This document shows positions 1-5,018 of a stretch of 5,716 nt of DNA, in pieces. The position numbers were made by a program, and so were the translations under genes. Numbering within the stretch: position 1 is the first letter of the stretch; every line of letters starts with the position of its first letter. The DNA comes from Schleiferiaceae bacterium (GTDB lineage: Bacteria > Bacteroidota > Bacteroidia > Flavobacteriales > Schleiferiaceae): positions 1 to 5,716 of the forward strand of contig JAOARK010000254.1 in NCBI GenBank assembly GCA_025210575.1, in the 5' to 3' direction. The notes below the pieces were generated by a model. It did not search any database. It saw nothing but the letters and a program-made list of their open reading frames with translations, and was not told the DNA's origin.

Positions 1-199
1 AATCTAACCCTACCTCTGCTTTAATATCTCCGAAGAAAATATTCTTTTTTCCTTCCTTTAATTTGATGTTTATAGCAATTCGATCTTCGTTGTTCGTAAC
101 TGCGCCTAAAGGCTGTACGTCATTGTAATTCCGTAAAACTTGGATTTTATCTACGGCATTGGCAGGAATATTTTGAGTAGCCATTTTGGTATCACCATC
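1..199 (-). pseudogene. continuation of the TonB-dependent receptor-like gene in the shifted frame, partial
   Basis: Read from 199 down to 2 on the minus strand, this frame is open for 66 codons and has no start of its own. It begins DGDTKMATQNIPANAVDKIQ and goes on through LRNYNDVQPLG and NEDRIAINIKLKEGKK to the window edge. This is the plug-domain sequence expected after VMVEGKDFF in this receptor family. Adding one T to the T run at 204-200 joins it to the upstream part and gives a continuous reading frame of 245 residues, still incomplete because the beta-barrel lies outside the window. The match on both sides of the break argues that the gene was intact recently, or is intact in reality and mis-sequenced. 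I label it pseudogene only because the frame is broken as given. Confidence 0.8.
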
Positions 200-735
200 A
201 AAAAGTCCTTACCCTCTACCATTACTTTTTCAACAGGTTTTCCTTCAATGGTGACCTCACCATTGTCATCCACCTCCACGCCTGGCAGGTTTTCCAATAC
301 ATCTTCAAGTTTCTTTTCTGTACCGGTATTAAACGCATCGGCTTGATAGCTAATGGTATCTCCAGAGATCACAATGGGCATTTCTTCTACCACTTGAACT
401 TCATCAAGTGTCTCGTCTTGCTTTTTCAAGACTATATTTTTAACCATCGATTCTTTAGCCGCTCCTGTAATTACTTTTACATCTTGAGTTTCATAACCCA
501 AGTAACTCACTCTTAAAATGTACTGGGTAGAAGGATCTAGGTCTACCTTAAACCTTCCATCTGTTGCAGAAAAACCAAACGCTGCCATACTACTATCGCT
601 CGCAAGCATGGCTATGATATTTGCCATTTCTAAAGGCTCGCCTCCATCGCTTTTAACAGTTCCTTTAACCGTAAAATTCTGTGCCATTCCACTTAGTGAA
701 ATGGAAACAAATAGAATAAAAAGAAAATTCTTCAT
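151..735 (-). CDS. TonB-dependent receptor-like outer membrane protein, N-terminal part (ends early at a frameshift)
   Basis: As read this gives 194 residues from ATG at 735 to TAG at 151. Residues 1-18 are a Sec signal peptide (hydrophobic core, cleavage likely near GMA-Q). Residues about 22-105 form a carboxypeptidase-regulatory-like beta-sandwich, ending in the typical LDEVQVV stretch that leads into the plug. Residues about 110-178 are the start of a TonB-receptor plug (SGDTISYQADAF, LEDVLENLPGVEV, GKPVEKVMVEGKDF). After Phe178 the frame changes: the last 16 residues are unrelated and stop quickly, while the expected plug sequence continues in another frame. Family members are outer membrane beta-barrels several hundred residues long that import or bind ligands; the substrate cannot be told here. 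The start lies 6 bp after the GLPGLI gene stop, so the two are probably co-transcribed. Family assignment is strong; whether the protein is functional is uncertain. Confidence 0.85.
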   Translation of the reverse strand: MKNFLFILFVSISLSGMAQNFTVKGTVKSDGGEPLEMANIIAMLASDSSMAAFGFSATDGRFKVDLDPSTQYILRVSYLGYETQDVKVITGAAKESMVKNIVLKKQDETLDEVQVVEEMPIVISGDTISYQADAFNTGTEKKLEDVLENLPGVEVDDNGEVTIEGKPVEKVMVEGKDFLMVIPKWLLKIFLPMP

Positions 736-741
736 GAGAGT

Positions 742-1569
742 CTATCTCGATATTTGAATAGACATATTAGGACGTCCACGGCCTCCTCTACCTTGACCTT
801 GTCTGCCACCATAGGTCGCTTCCAATTCTTCCATCTTCTTTAGAATGGTAGAGGTGTATTCTTCTCGAGTTACTTCTTCCCCTTTATCAGGAGCATCAAT
901 TTCAATTTCTTTGTCTTTGTTCAAAACTATCTTAGTGCATAAAATAGTTGTCTCTTTAAAGTTCACTTCCATGATTAAACCTGGTAAACCCCAATAAATA
1001 TCTGGCCCTTGACTTAATGGAATTTGAGGTGTATACCATGCCACTACGTCTACTGTACTAGTGTCTGTAGTGCTGCCATCTTTCTTAAAAGATCGGTTAA
1101 CAACCTCGCGGGTAGCCGTAGCTTTGTAACAGGTATAGCTTCCAATCATCTTGGTTTCTTTTCCAAGCTTCCACCCATAATTTTCTAATTCATCTTTAAT
1201 CAGAAACTGCTTGCCAAAAAACTCGGTTTGTTCGCGCAGCTCATTTTCTTTCACATTTTTATAAACCAATCCTCCAGTGCCAGAAAGCATAGAAATACCC
1301 ATTCTCATACCACCTCTACCCTCTTCTTCTAACTTTTCTACTTCTTTAAAAAGGGATGCTGTTTTGTTAAATGACAAGGTAAATTCCTTCTGCAAAGCCT
1401 TAGCCATTCTTTGTTTGATCATTTCGTATTGCTCTACAGACATCCGTGTGCTGTCCATTGGAAAATCAAACGATGTGGCTGATTGATAGGTTGCTTCACC
1501 TGAAAATGACTGGCTGAAAACACTCCCAGATACAATTAATCCAAGAGTAAAGAGTAAGGCTTTCTTCAT
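742..1569 (-). CDS. GLPGLI family protein, exported, with an Arg/Gly-rich C-terminus
   Basis: This 275-residue protein carries the diagnostic motif GLPGLI at residues 194-199, inside the conserved block AWYTPQIPLSQGPDIYWG that defines this Bacteroidota family (TIGR01200). An N-terminal signal peptide (about residues 1-19, cleavage near VFS-Q) predicts export to the periplasm or outer membrane. Family-typical sections include FTLSFNKTASLF (63-74), LVYKNVKENE (101-110), TEFFGKQFLIKD (115-126) and GSYTCYKATA (143-152). Residues 84-100 are Gly/Met-rich, and residues 254-267 are rich in Gly, Arg and Gln. The molecular function of the family is unknown; members often sit beside outer membrane receptor genes, as here, where the receptor starts 6 bp downstream. 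It is the first gene of the pair and lies directly behind an ECF-type promoter. The ATG at 1569 is supported by the signal peptide it provides. Confidence 0.93.
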   Translation of the reverse strand: MKKALLFTLGLIVSGSVFSQSFSGEATYQSATSFDFPMDSTRMSVEQYEMIKQRMAKALQKEFTLSFNKTASLFKEVEKLEEEGRGGMRMGISMLSGTGGLVYKNVKENELREQTEFFGKQFLIKDELENYGWKLGKETKMIGSYTCYKATATREVVNRSFKKDGSTTDTSTVDVVAWYTPQIPLSQGPDIYWGLPGLIMEVNFKETTILCTKIVLNKDKEIEIDAPDKGEEVTREEYTSTILKKMEELEATYGGRQGQGRGGRGRPNMSIQISR

Positions 1570-1593
1570 GAAAGAATAGTTTATAAAATGATA

Positions 1594-1620
1594 GACGAAA
1601 CCTAAGACCCTTTTGTTACA
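1594..1620 (-). promoter_or_regulatory. ECF-sigma-type promoter for the GLPGLI/receptor pair
   Basis: On the minus strand TGTAAC (1620-1615) is followed after exactly 17 bases by CGTC (1597-1594), in the wider context TTCGTCTAT. This is the classical -35/-10 layout of extracytoplasmic-function sigma factor promoters, such as the B. subtilis SigX/SigM type. It lies in the 69-bp gap between the helicase stop and the GLPGLI start, with the -10 about 25 bases from the ATG, which would give a leader of roughly 15-20 bases. Motif and spacing are seen directly; use by an ECF factor is inferred. No ECF sigma or anti-sigma gene is in the window. Confidence 0.65.
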
Positions 1621-1638
1621 AAATGGTTTAAAGAAAAG

Positions 1639-2928
1639 TTAACTTTTTTTGGGGGTGCCACCTTCTCCTTTTGGTTTTGGTCTGTTCCCCTTGTTTTTAG
1701 GTCTAAAGTTGCCTTTGTTGTTTTTCCCGTTACCTCGATTATTTCTTCGGAAATTCTTCCTTTTCTTCTTCCTTTCAGGAAGCTTCCATTCGGGCCCAGC
1801 GCCTAAATCTTCTGGCAATGGTTTGCGTTCTATCTGGTAACCAATGAGCTGCTCAATGTCATTCATGTTTTTCATGTCACGAGGCTCAACCAATGTAATG
1901 GCCATTCCTTTAGCATCGCTACGAGCAGTTCTTCCTACTCGATGTACATAATCCTCTGCGTTGGTTGGAATGCTGTAATTGATCACCAGGTTAATTTCTT
2001 TGATGTCAATACCTCTGCTCAAAACATCTGTTGCCACTACTATTCTTACATCTCGGCTTCTAAATTTTGAGAGTACTTCTTCCCTCTCCTTTTGCTCTAG
2101 GTCACTCGAAATTCCTTCAGCTTTAAACCCGCGATTATTTAATCCACGAACGATACTGAAAACATCCTTTTTGGTTGAAGAAAAAACGATGATGCTCGTA
2201 AAGTCTTCATGTTGCTTTAAGATTCTTCTGATCAATCTAATTTTCTGCTCTGGGTAGGTGAGATAAACTTCTTGGGTTACCCCCTCTGCAGGTTTAGAAA
2301 TGGCAATATTTATTTCAAAAGGTTTATACAAAACTTTGCGAACAACCTCCCTTACTTTTGGAGCCATAGTAGCACTAAACATTAAATTTTGACGCTTTTT
2401 AGGCAGTTTAGAAATAATGAACATGATATCATCAATAAAGCCCATATCCATCATTCGGTCAGCTTCATCTAGTATTAAATGTTCTAGATTATCGAAATAG
2501 GTTAAGCCCATTTTAATATGGCTTTTTAGCTTTCCTGGAGTAGCAACAACAATGTCTACACCTTCTTTTAGTGCTTTCTTCTCCGCATCATAACCACCAC
2601 CATCTCCTCCACCATAAACGGTGCAAGAACTTACAGATAAAAAATAAGAGAATCCTTGAATCTGTTGATCGATTTGAACTGCCAACTCTCTTGTTGGAAC
2701 AATGATAAGCGTATTGGTTCCTTTATGGGGTTGACTAGCTAGTTTATGTAGGATAGGTAGCATGAAAGCAGCTGTCTTTCCGGTTCCCGTTTGCGCACAA
2801 GCAATTAGATCTTTTCCTTTAATGATCTCTGGTATTGCTTGCTCTTGGATAGGAGTCGCATTTTCAAACCCCATATATCCTATTGCGTTTATCACTTCCT
2901 CATGTAAACCTAGCTCCTCAAATGTCAT
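1639..2928 (-). CDS. DEAD-box ATP-dependent RNA helicase (RhlE-like)
   Basis: A 429-residue superfamily 2 RNA helicase with all core motifs intact: Q motif around TPIQ (25-28), Walker A AQTGTGKT (45-52), PTREL (78-82), TPGKL (130-134), DEAD (154-157), SAT (185-187), IIVFSST (246-252), ATDVLSRGIDI (299-309) and YVHRVGRTAR (327-336). It should unwind or remodel short RNA duplexes with ATP, for example in ribosome assembly, mRNA decay or cold adaptation. Residues about 381-429 form a disordered, very basic tail of Lys, Arg, Asn, Gly and Pro, typical of RhlE/CsdA-like proteins and suited to nonspecific RNA binding. A Gly-rich run GGGDGGG (106-112) occupies the GG motif region. Bacteroidota usually carry several such paralogues, so no gene symbol is given. 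It appears to be transcribed alone: a 248-bp gap precedes it and a new promoter follows it. Confidence 0.96.
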   Translation of the reverse strand: MTFEELGLHEEVINAIGYMGFENATPIQEQAIPEIIKGKDLIACAQTGTGKTAAFMLPILHKLASQPHKGTNTLIIVPTRELAVQIDQQIQGFSYFLSVSSCTVYGGGDGGGYDAEKKALKEGVDIVVATPGKLKSHIKMGLTYFDNLEHLILDEADRMMDMGFIDDIMFIISKLPKKRQNLMFSATMAPKVREVVRKVLYKPFEINIAISKPAEGVTQEVYLTYPEQKIRLIRRILKQHEDFTSIIVFSSTKKDVFSIVRGLNNRGFKAEGISSDLEQKEREEVLSKFRSRDVRIVVATDVLSRGIDIKEINLVINYSIPTNAEDYVHRVGRTARSDAKGMAITLVEPRDMKNMNDIEQLIGYQIERKPLPEDLGAGPEWKLPERKKKRKNFRRNNRGNGKNNKGNFRPKNKGNRPKPKGEGGTPKKS

Positions 2929-2953
2929 AGAATCTGCTTAAATCTTTGGTGCG

Positions 2954-2961
2954 GAAAGATA
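2954..2961 (-). promoter_or_regulatory. candidate -7 element for the helicase gene
   Basis: The minus strand reads TATCTTTC at 2961-2954, followed by CGCACC. This differs by one base from the Bacteroidota primary-sigma -7 consensus TANNTTTG, and it lies 25 bases ahead of the helicase ATG. No convincing TTTG -33 element is seen 19-23 bases upstream, where the 7-bp repeat array lies instead. It is plausible but weak. Confidence 0.3.
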
Positions 2962-2968
2962 GGCGTTA

Positions 2969-3003
2969 ATCTCAGATTTAAAATTTAAGATTTTAGACTT
3001 AGA
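2969..3003. repeat. degenerate 7-bp tandem repeat, five units
   Basis: Plus-strand units in register are ATCTCAG, ATTTAAA, ATTTAAG, ATTTTAG and ACTTAGA. They share an A-T-rich core and a fixed 7-base period, close to ATTTRAG. The array sits just upstream of the candidate helicase promoter. Similar ATTTGAG-like heptads occur between folD and queE, which suggests one repeat family in this genome. Copy divergence is high, so the period could partly reflect low complexity. Confidence 0.5.
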
Positions 3004-3029
3004 TACCAGGTTTGTTTCTAGTTGCCTTG

Positions 3030-3049
3030 ATGCCAGAGTCCTCTGGCGT
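3030..3049. repeat. short perfect hairpin, REP-like
   Basis: GCCAGAG (3032-3038) and CTCTGGC (3041-3047) are perfect inverted repeats separated by TC, extended by a G-T wobble and an A-T pair at the outside. It is markedly more GC-rich than its surroundings and is not followed by a T run on either strand, so it does not look like an intrinsic terminator. A compact, GC-rich intergenic palindrome is typical of REP-type dispersed repeats or a protein binding site. Nothing here proves dispersal. Confidence 0.45.
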
Positions 3050-3125
3050 AACTTTACAAAAGAATTGCACTACCAAGTAACTAAATACTTATGGGCACCA
3101 GTCTAGGAGGATGAGCAGCGTAAAT

Positions 3126-3160
3126 AAAAAAAGGCAATAGTCTTATACTAATGCCCTTTT
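3126..3160 (-). terminator. intrinsic terminator downstream of hcp
   Basis: On the minus strand an A-run and GGGCATTAGT (3160-3147) pair with ACTATTGCC plus T's (3141-3128) across a 5-base loop. That gives 14 positions, with one T-T mismatch and one G-U pair. A run of seven T's (3132-3126) follows, partly within the stem. It begins 16 bases after the hcp stop codon, so it should end the hcp transcript and isolate it from the helicase gene. Confidence 0.85.
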
Positions 3161-3176
3161 CAAAAAACTAGTTATG

Positions 3177-3674
3177 CTAACTCCGCTTTGCACCGAGCCA
3201 TTCATCTCTGGCTGTTATTCCACCGTCCATGTACGTGTACATAATGTTTTCATATACCAAATCGAATACATCATAAGCTTCTGTACCCATGTCTTTACCA
3301 CTATCAAACCTATTGTGTAATTGTTTTACTGTATGACCTTGAATCCTTACACCCTGAAGTTGACATGTGTAATAGTTGTTCTCTGTTCCATCAGGAGCAG
3401 CATACCAAAAACGTATTGTAGCACTTTTCAGTCGAATGCCATCATATAAAGCCTGGGCTAATATGGGCGATGCCTTATCTATTTCTTTCCAGATTCTAAC
3501 GGGACCATGTTGTCTTCTTCCCGTTGACTTACCCGATGTAGCATCAATTGGTCGTTGTACGGTATGTTCGAAAGCGTTGACTAACGACATTCCCTCTCTG
3601 CCTGCTTGTTCACAAGAACCTTGAATATTGTTTCCTTCCTGATCTTTAAATTGTATATCAATATCTAATGCCAT
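3177..3674 (-). CDS. hcp: Hcp-family tube protein (type VI secretion Hcp/TssD-like), isolated
   Basis: This 165-residue protein matches the Hcp family (T6SS_HCP) in length and layout. It begins MALDIDIQF and has no signal peptide. Central blocks are REGMSLVNAFEHTV (26-39), a Gly/Arg loop (48-58), VRIWKEIDKASPILAQAL (59-76), LKSATIRFWY (82-91) and YYTCQLQGVRI (101-111). The end is DLVYENIMYTYMDGG with DEWL (128-150). Hcp forms hexameric rings that stack into the inner tube of contractile injection machines and can carry effectors. The protein resembles the Hcp type found with proteobacterial T6SS, with the central EIDKASP and terminal YENI-YTYMDGG sections, more than the short divergent TssD of Bacteroidota T6SSiii. 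No sheath, baseplate, VgrG or ClpV gene is in the window, and its own terminator makes it the last or only gene of its transcript. It may work with machinery encoded elsewhere or have another role. Family call firm, function open. Confidence 0.85.
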   Translation of the reverse strand: MALDIDIQFKDQEGNNIQGSCEQAGREGMSLVNAFEHTVQRPIDATSGKSTGRRQHGPVRIWKEIDKASPILAQALYDGIRLKSATIRFWYAAPDGTENNYYTCQLQGVRIQGHTVKQLHNRFDSGKDMGTEAYDVFDLVYENIMYTYMDGGITARDEWLGAKRS

Positions 3675-3694
3675 GATTTTGGTTTTTACGGTTG

Positions 3695-3707
3695 ATAATC
3701 AGATTAT
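3695..3707. promoter_or_regulatory. 13-bp palindrome in the hcp upstream region
   Basis: ATAATC and GATTAT are perfect inverted repeats around one central base, 21-33 bases ahead of the hcp ATG. The position would suit an operator or a leader element, but the sequence is AT-rich and such palindromes arise easily by chance. No clear TTTG / TANNTTTG promoter was found in this 106-bp gap. Confidence 0.2.
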
Positions 3708-3748
3708 TCTGACAATTTATAAAAATCCAAAAGTTGGTATTTTATACT

Positions 3749-3774
3749 TAAACCATTTCAGGTAGAAAGGTTTA
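3749..3774 (-). terminator. stem-loop after the seven-Cys protein gene, possible weak terminator
   Basis: The minus strand reads TAAACCTTTC (3774-3765), a 5-base loop TACCT, then GAAA, one bulged T and GGTTTA (3759-3749). This is a 10-pair stem beginning 6 bases past the stop codon. No T run follows, so it may protect the mRNA 3' end or pause transcription instead of terminating it. Read-through into hcp remains possible. Confidence 0.35.
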
Positions 3775-3780
3775 GAAGCG

Positions 3781-4224
3781 CTATTTACATTCTTCAATTA
3801 ACGAATTAAATGTTTTCACCGCTTCTTCTCCAAGATTAGAAGCTTTTCCTTCAGGCAGTTTTAAAGGTAAAACTGGTAATGGTGGAATGTCTTTAGAATC
3901 GCAAGTAACGCAGTTCTTGCCTTCTTCACATTCAAAAAACAGTGTTTCAAAAGTGTCTTCAAAATCTGCTTTGTCTTTATAAACTCTCTTTAAATCGCTT
4001 GCATTAAATGAAAACACGAACGCCTTACCACCGCACTCAACAGAATACATAAAAACACATTCGTCTAAAGACAACTCTTGTTGAGTGCAACCTTTTTCTA
4101 AAGGAGTTTCTGTATTGATTTTTCCAACGACTTTTTGAGCTTCAGCATTAGAATCTTGACCAAATACTGTGGTAAGCCCAAAGCCCAAATATGTCAGCGC
4201 GACTAATAAATTTTTGGATTTCAT
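3781..4224 (-). CDS. small secreted protein with seven cysteines, family not recognised
   Basis: This 147-residue protein starts with a clear Sec signal peptide (KSKN, then a hydrophobic core to about residue 20; cleavage likely VFG-Q at 22/23). The mature part of about 125 residues has cysteines at 46, 56, 64, 99, 105, 108 and 146. An odd number leaves one free or allows an intermolecular bond. Notable parts are a C-V-T-C pair (105-108), acidic stretches around 86-103, and a proline-rich linker IPPLPVLPLKLPEGK (113-127) before a short C-terminal helix-like end. I recognise no domain. The signal and paired cysteines suggest a disulfide-stabilised periplasmic or extracellular protein. It stands alone between queE (107-bp gap) and hcp (106-bp gap) on the same strand; a link to hcp is possible but unproven. 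The ATG at 4224 is chosen because it gives the full signal peptide. It is very likely a real gene. Confidence 0.8.
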   Translation of the reverse strand: MKSKNLLVALTYLGFGLTTVFGQDSNAEAQKVVGKINTETPLEKGCTQQELSLDECVFMYSVECGGKAFVFSFNASDLKRVYKDKADFEDTFETLFFECEEGKNCVTCDSKDIPPLPVLPLKLPEGKASNLGEEAVKTFNSLIEECK

Positions 4225-4331
4225 CTCTTTTAGATTTTTGTTTTGTGTATTAACAAGTCAATACAAGATAACACTTCCAAAAATCTAGAGCGAAAATATT
4301 ACGTCATGAATTAAAAAGCGAAATACAAGAA

Positions 4332-4949
4332 TTAGGGAATTCCAATGTATTTATGAGTCTGCAAAGAAATCTGCCATTTTGGGTTTGCCATTACATAATC
4401 TGAAATTATTGGCAAAACCTTTTCCCTTCTACTCCATTCTGGTTGAAGGTATAACTTACAAGAATCTTTTACCTCTGCAGCATGCTTTTCTGCCCACTTT
4501 AAGTCGTTCTGATTGTACACAATCACTTTTAATTCATCAGCGACTGGATATAATTCTTTTAAAGGTGGCATTGTTTTTTTAGGCGATAAACAAATCCAAT
4601 CCCAATGACCTGATAAAGGGTAAGCTCCTGAAGTTTCAATATGAATGCTCATTCCCTTTTCTTTTAGAGCTGATGTGAGAGGCTCCATATTCCACATCAA
4701 AGGTTCACCACCAGTAACTACAATTGTTTCAGCGTATGAAGAAGCACTTTCGGCTATTGCTTCAATACCCGTAGTGGGGTGACGACTTGCATCCCAACTT
4801 TCTTTTACATCACACCAATGGCAACCCACATCACAACCACCAATACGCACAAAATAAGCGGCACGTCCAGAATGGTAGCCCTCACCCTGAATAGTATAGA
4901 ACTCTTCCATCAATGGAACTTCGTGACCAGTATTTACTTTATCAGACAT
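4332..4949 (-). CDS. queE: 7-carboxy-7-deazaguanine synthase (radical SAM enzyme QueE)
   Basis: QueE converts 6-carboxy-5,6,7,8-tetrahydropterin to 7-carboxy-7-deazaguanine by a radical ring contraction, an early step towards preQ0 and queuosine in tRNA. The 205 residues match the family length. Seen in order: EEFYTIQGEG (15-24); substrate and SAM region SGRAAYFVRIGG (27-38); the [4Fe-4S] cysteines 39, 43 and 46 (C-x3-C-x2-C); the SAM-binding TGGEP (79-83); ETSG (105-108); LSPKK (121-125); and the family-typical C-terminus ISLQTHKYIGIP. All key residues are present, so it should be active. QueD, QueC and GTP cyclohydrolase genes are not in the window. It follows folD on the same strand by 69 bp and is probably co-transcribed with it. 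The ATG at 4949 lies inside a repeat-derived inverted structure that could affect translation. No intrinsic terminator is visible downstream. Confidence 0.96.
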   Translation of the reverse strand: MSDKVNTGHEVPLMEEFYTIQGEGYHSGRAAYFVRIGGCDVGCHWCDVKESWDASRHPTTGIEAIAESASSYAETIVVTGGEPLMWNMEPLTSALKEKGMSIHIETSGAYPLSGHWDWICLSPKKTMPPLKELYPVADELKVIVYNQNDLKWAEKHAAEVKDSCKLYLQPEWSRREKVLPIISDYVMANPKWQISLQTHKYIGIP

Positions 4950-5015
4950 GAGATATAAATATTGAGATTTGAGATTATCGACATAAGTATCTCAATACTC
5001 ATGTCTCACATCTCA
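4947..5015. repeat. two opposed arrays of a 7-bp repeat between folD and queE, forming a hairpin
   Basis: On the plus strand 4949-4976 reads TGAGATA, TAAATAT, TGAGATT, TGAGATT. On the minus strand 5015-4988 reads TGAGATG, TGAGACA, TGAGTAT, TGAGATA. Both arrays hold four units in strict 7-base register, facing each other. They create an inverted repeat: TATTGAGAT (4960-4968) with ATCTCAATA (4989-4997), extended by CATGAG (4947-4952) with CTCATG (4998-5003) after a 7-base bulge. The queE ATG is part of the outer stem. Nearly the whole folD-queE gap consists of this element. It may be a dispersed repeat or a translation or attenuation element for queE. Confidence 0.7.
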
Positions 5016-5018
5016 CTT

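Noticed and set aside
140..757. Plus-strand open frames at 140-346 and 518-757
   Set aside because: They lie antisense to the receptor gene and show no domain, signal peptide or sensible composition of their own; they are shadows of the coding strand.
1634..1647. Perfect 14-bp palindrome AAAAGTTAACTTTT overlapping the helicase stop codon
   Set aside because: It has no loop space for a stable RNA hairpin, no T run positioned after a stem, and is simple A/T sequence. It is not convincing as a terminator or operator.
1277..2257. Plus-strand open frames at 1277-1486, 1649-1840 and 1979-2257
   Set aside because: They are antisense to the GLPGLI and helicase genes. The Phe/Leu/Pro-rich 1649-1840 product is simply the complement of the Lys/Asn/Gly-rich helicase tail, not a membrane protein.
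4225..4331. Promoter for the seven-Cys protein gene
   Set aside because: TTTG-like and TATCTTG-like pieces are present on the minus strand, but their spacing does not fit the Bacteroidota -33/-7 layout, so no promoter is called.
3376..4582. Plus-strand open frames at 3376-3624 and 4379-4582
   Set aside because: They are antisense to hcp and queE, whose protein families are clear on the minus strand.
4949..5015. CRISPR-like array
   Set aside because: The repeated unit is only 7 bp with no spacers, far from CRISPR repeat and spacer lengths.
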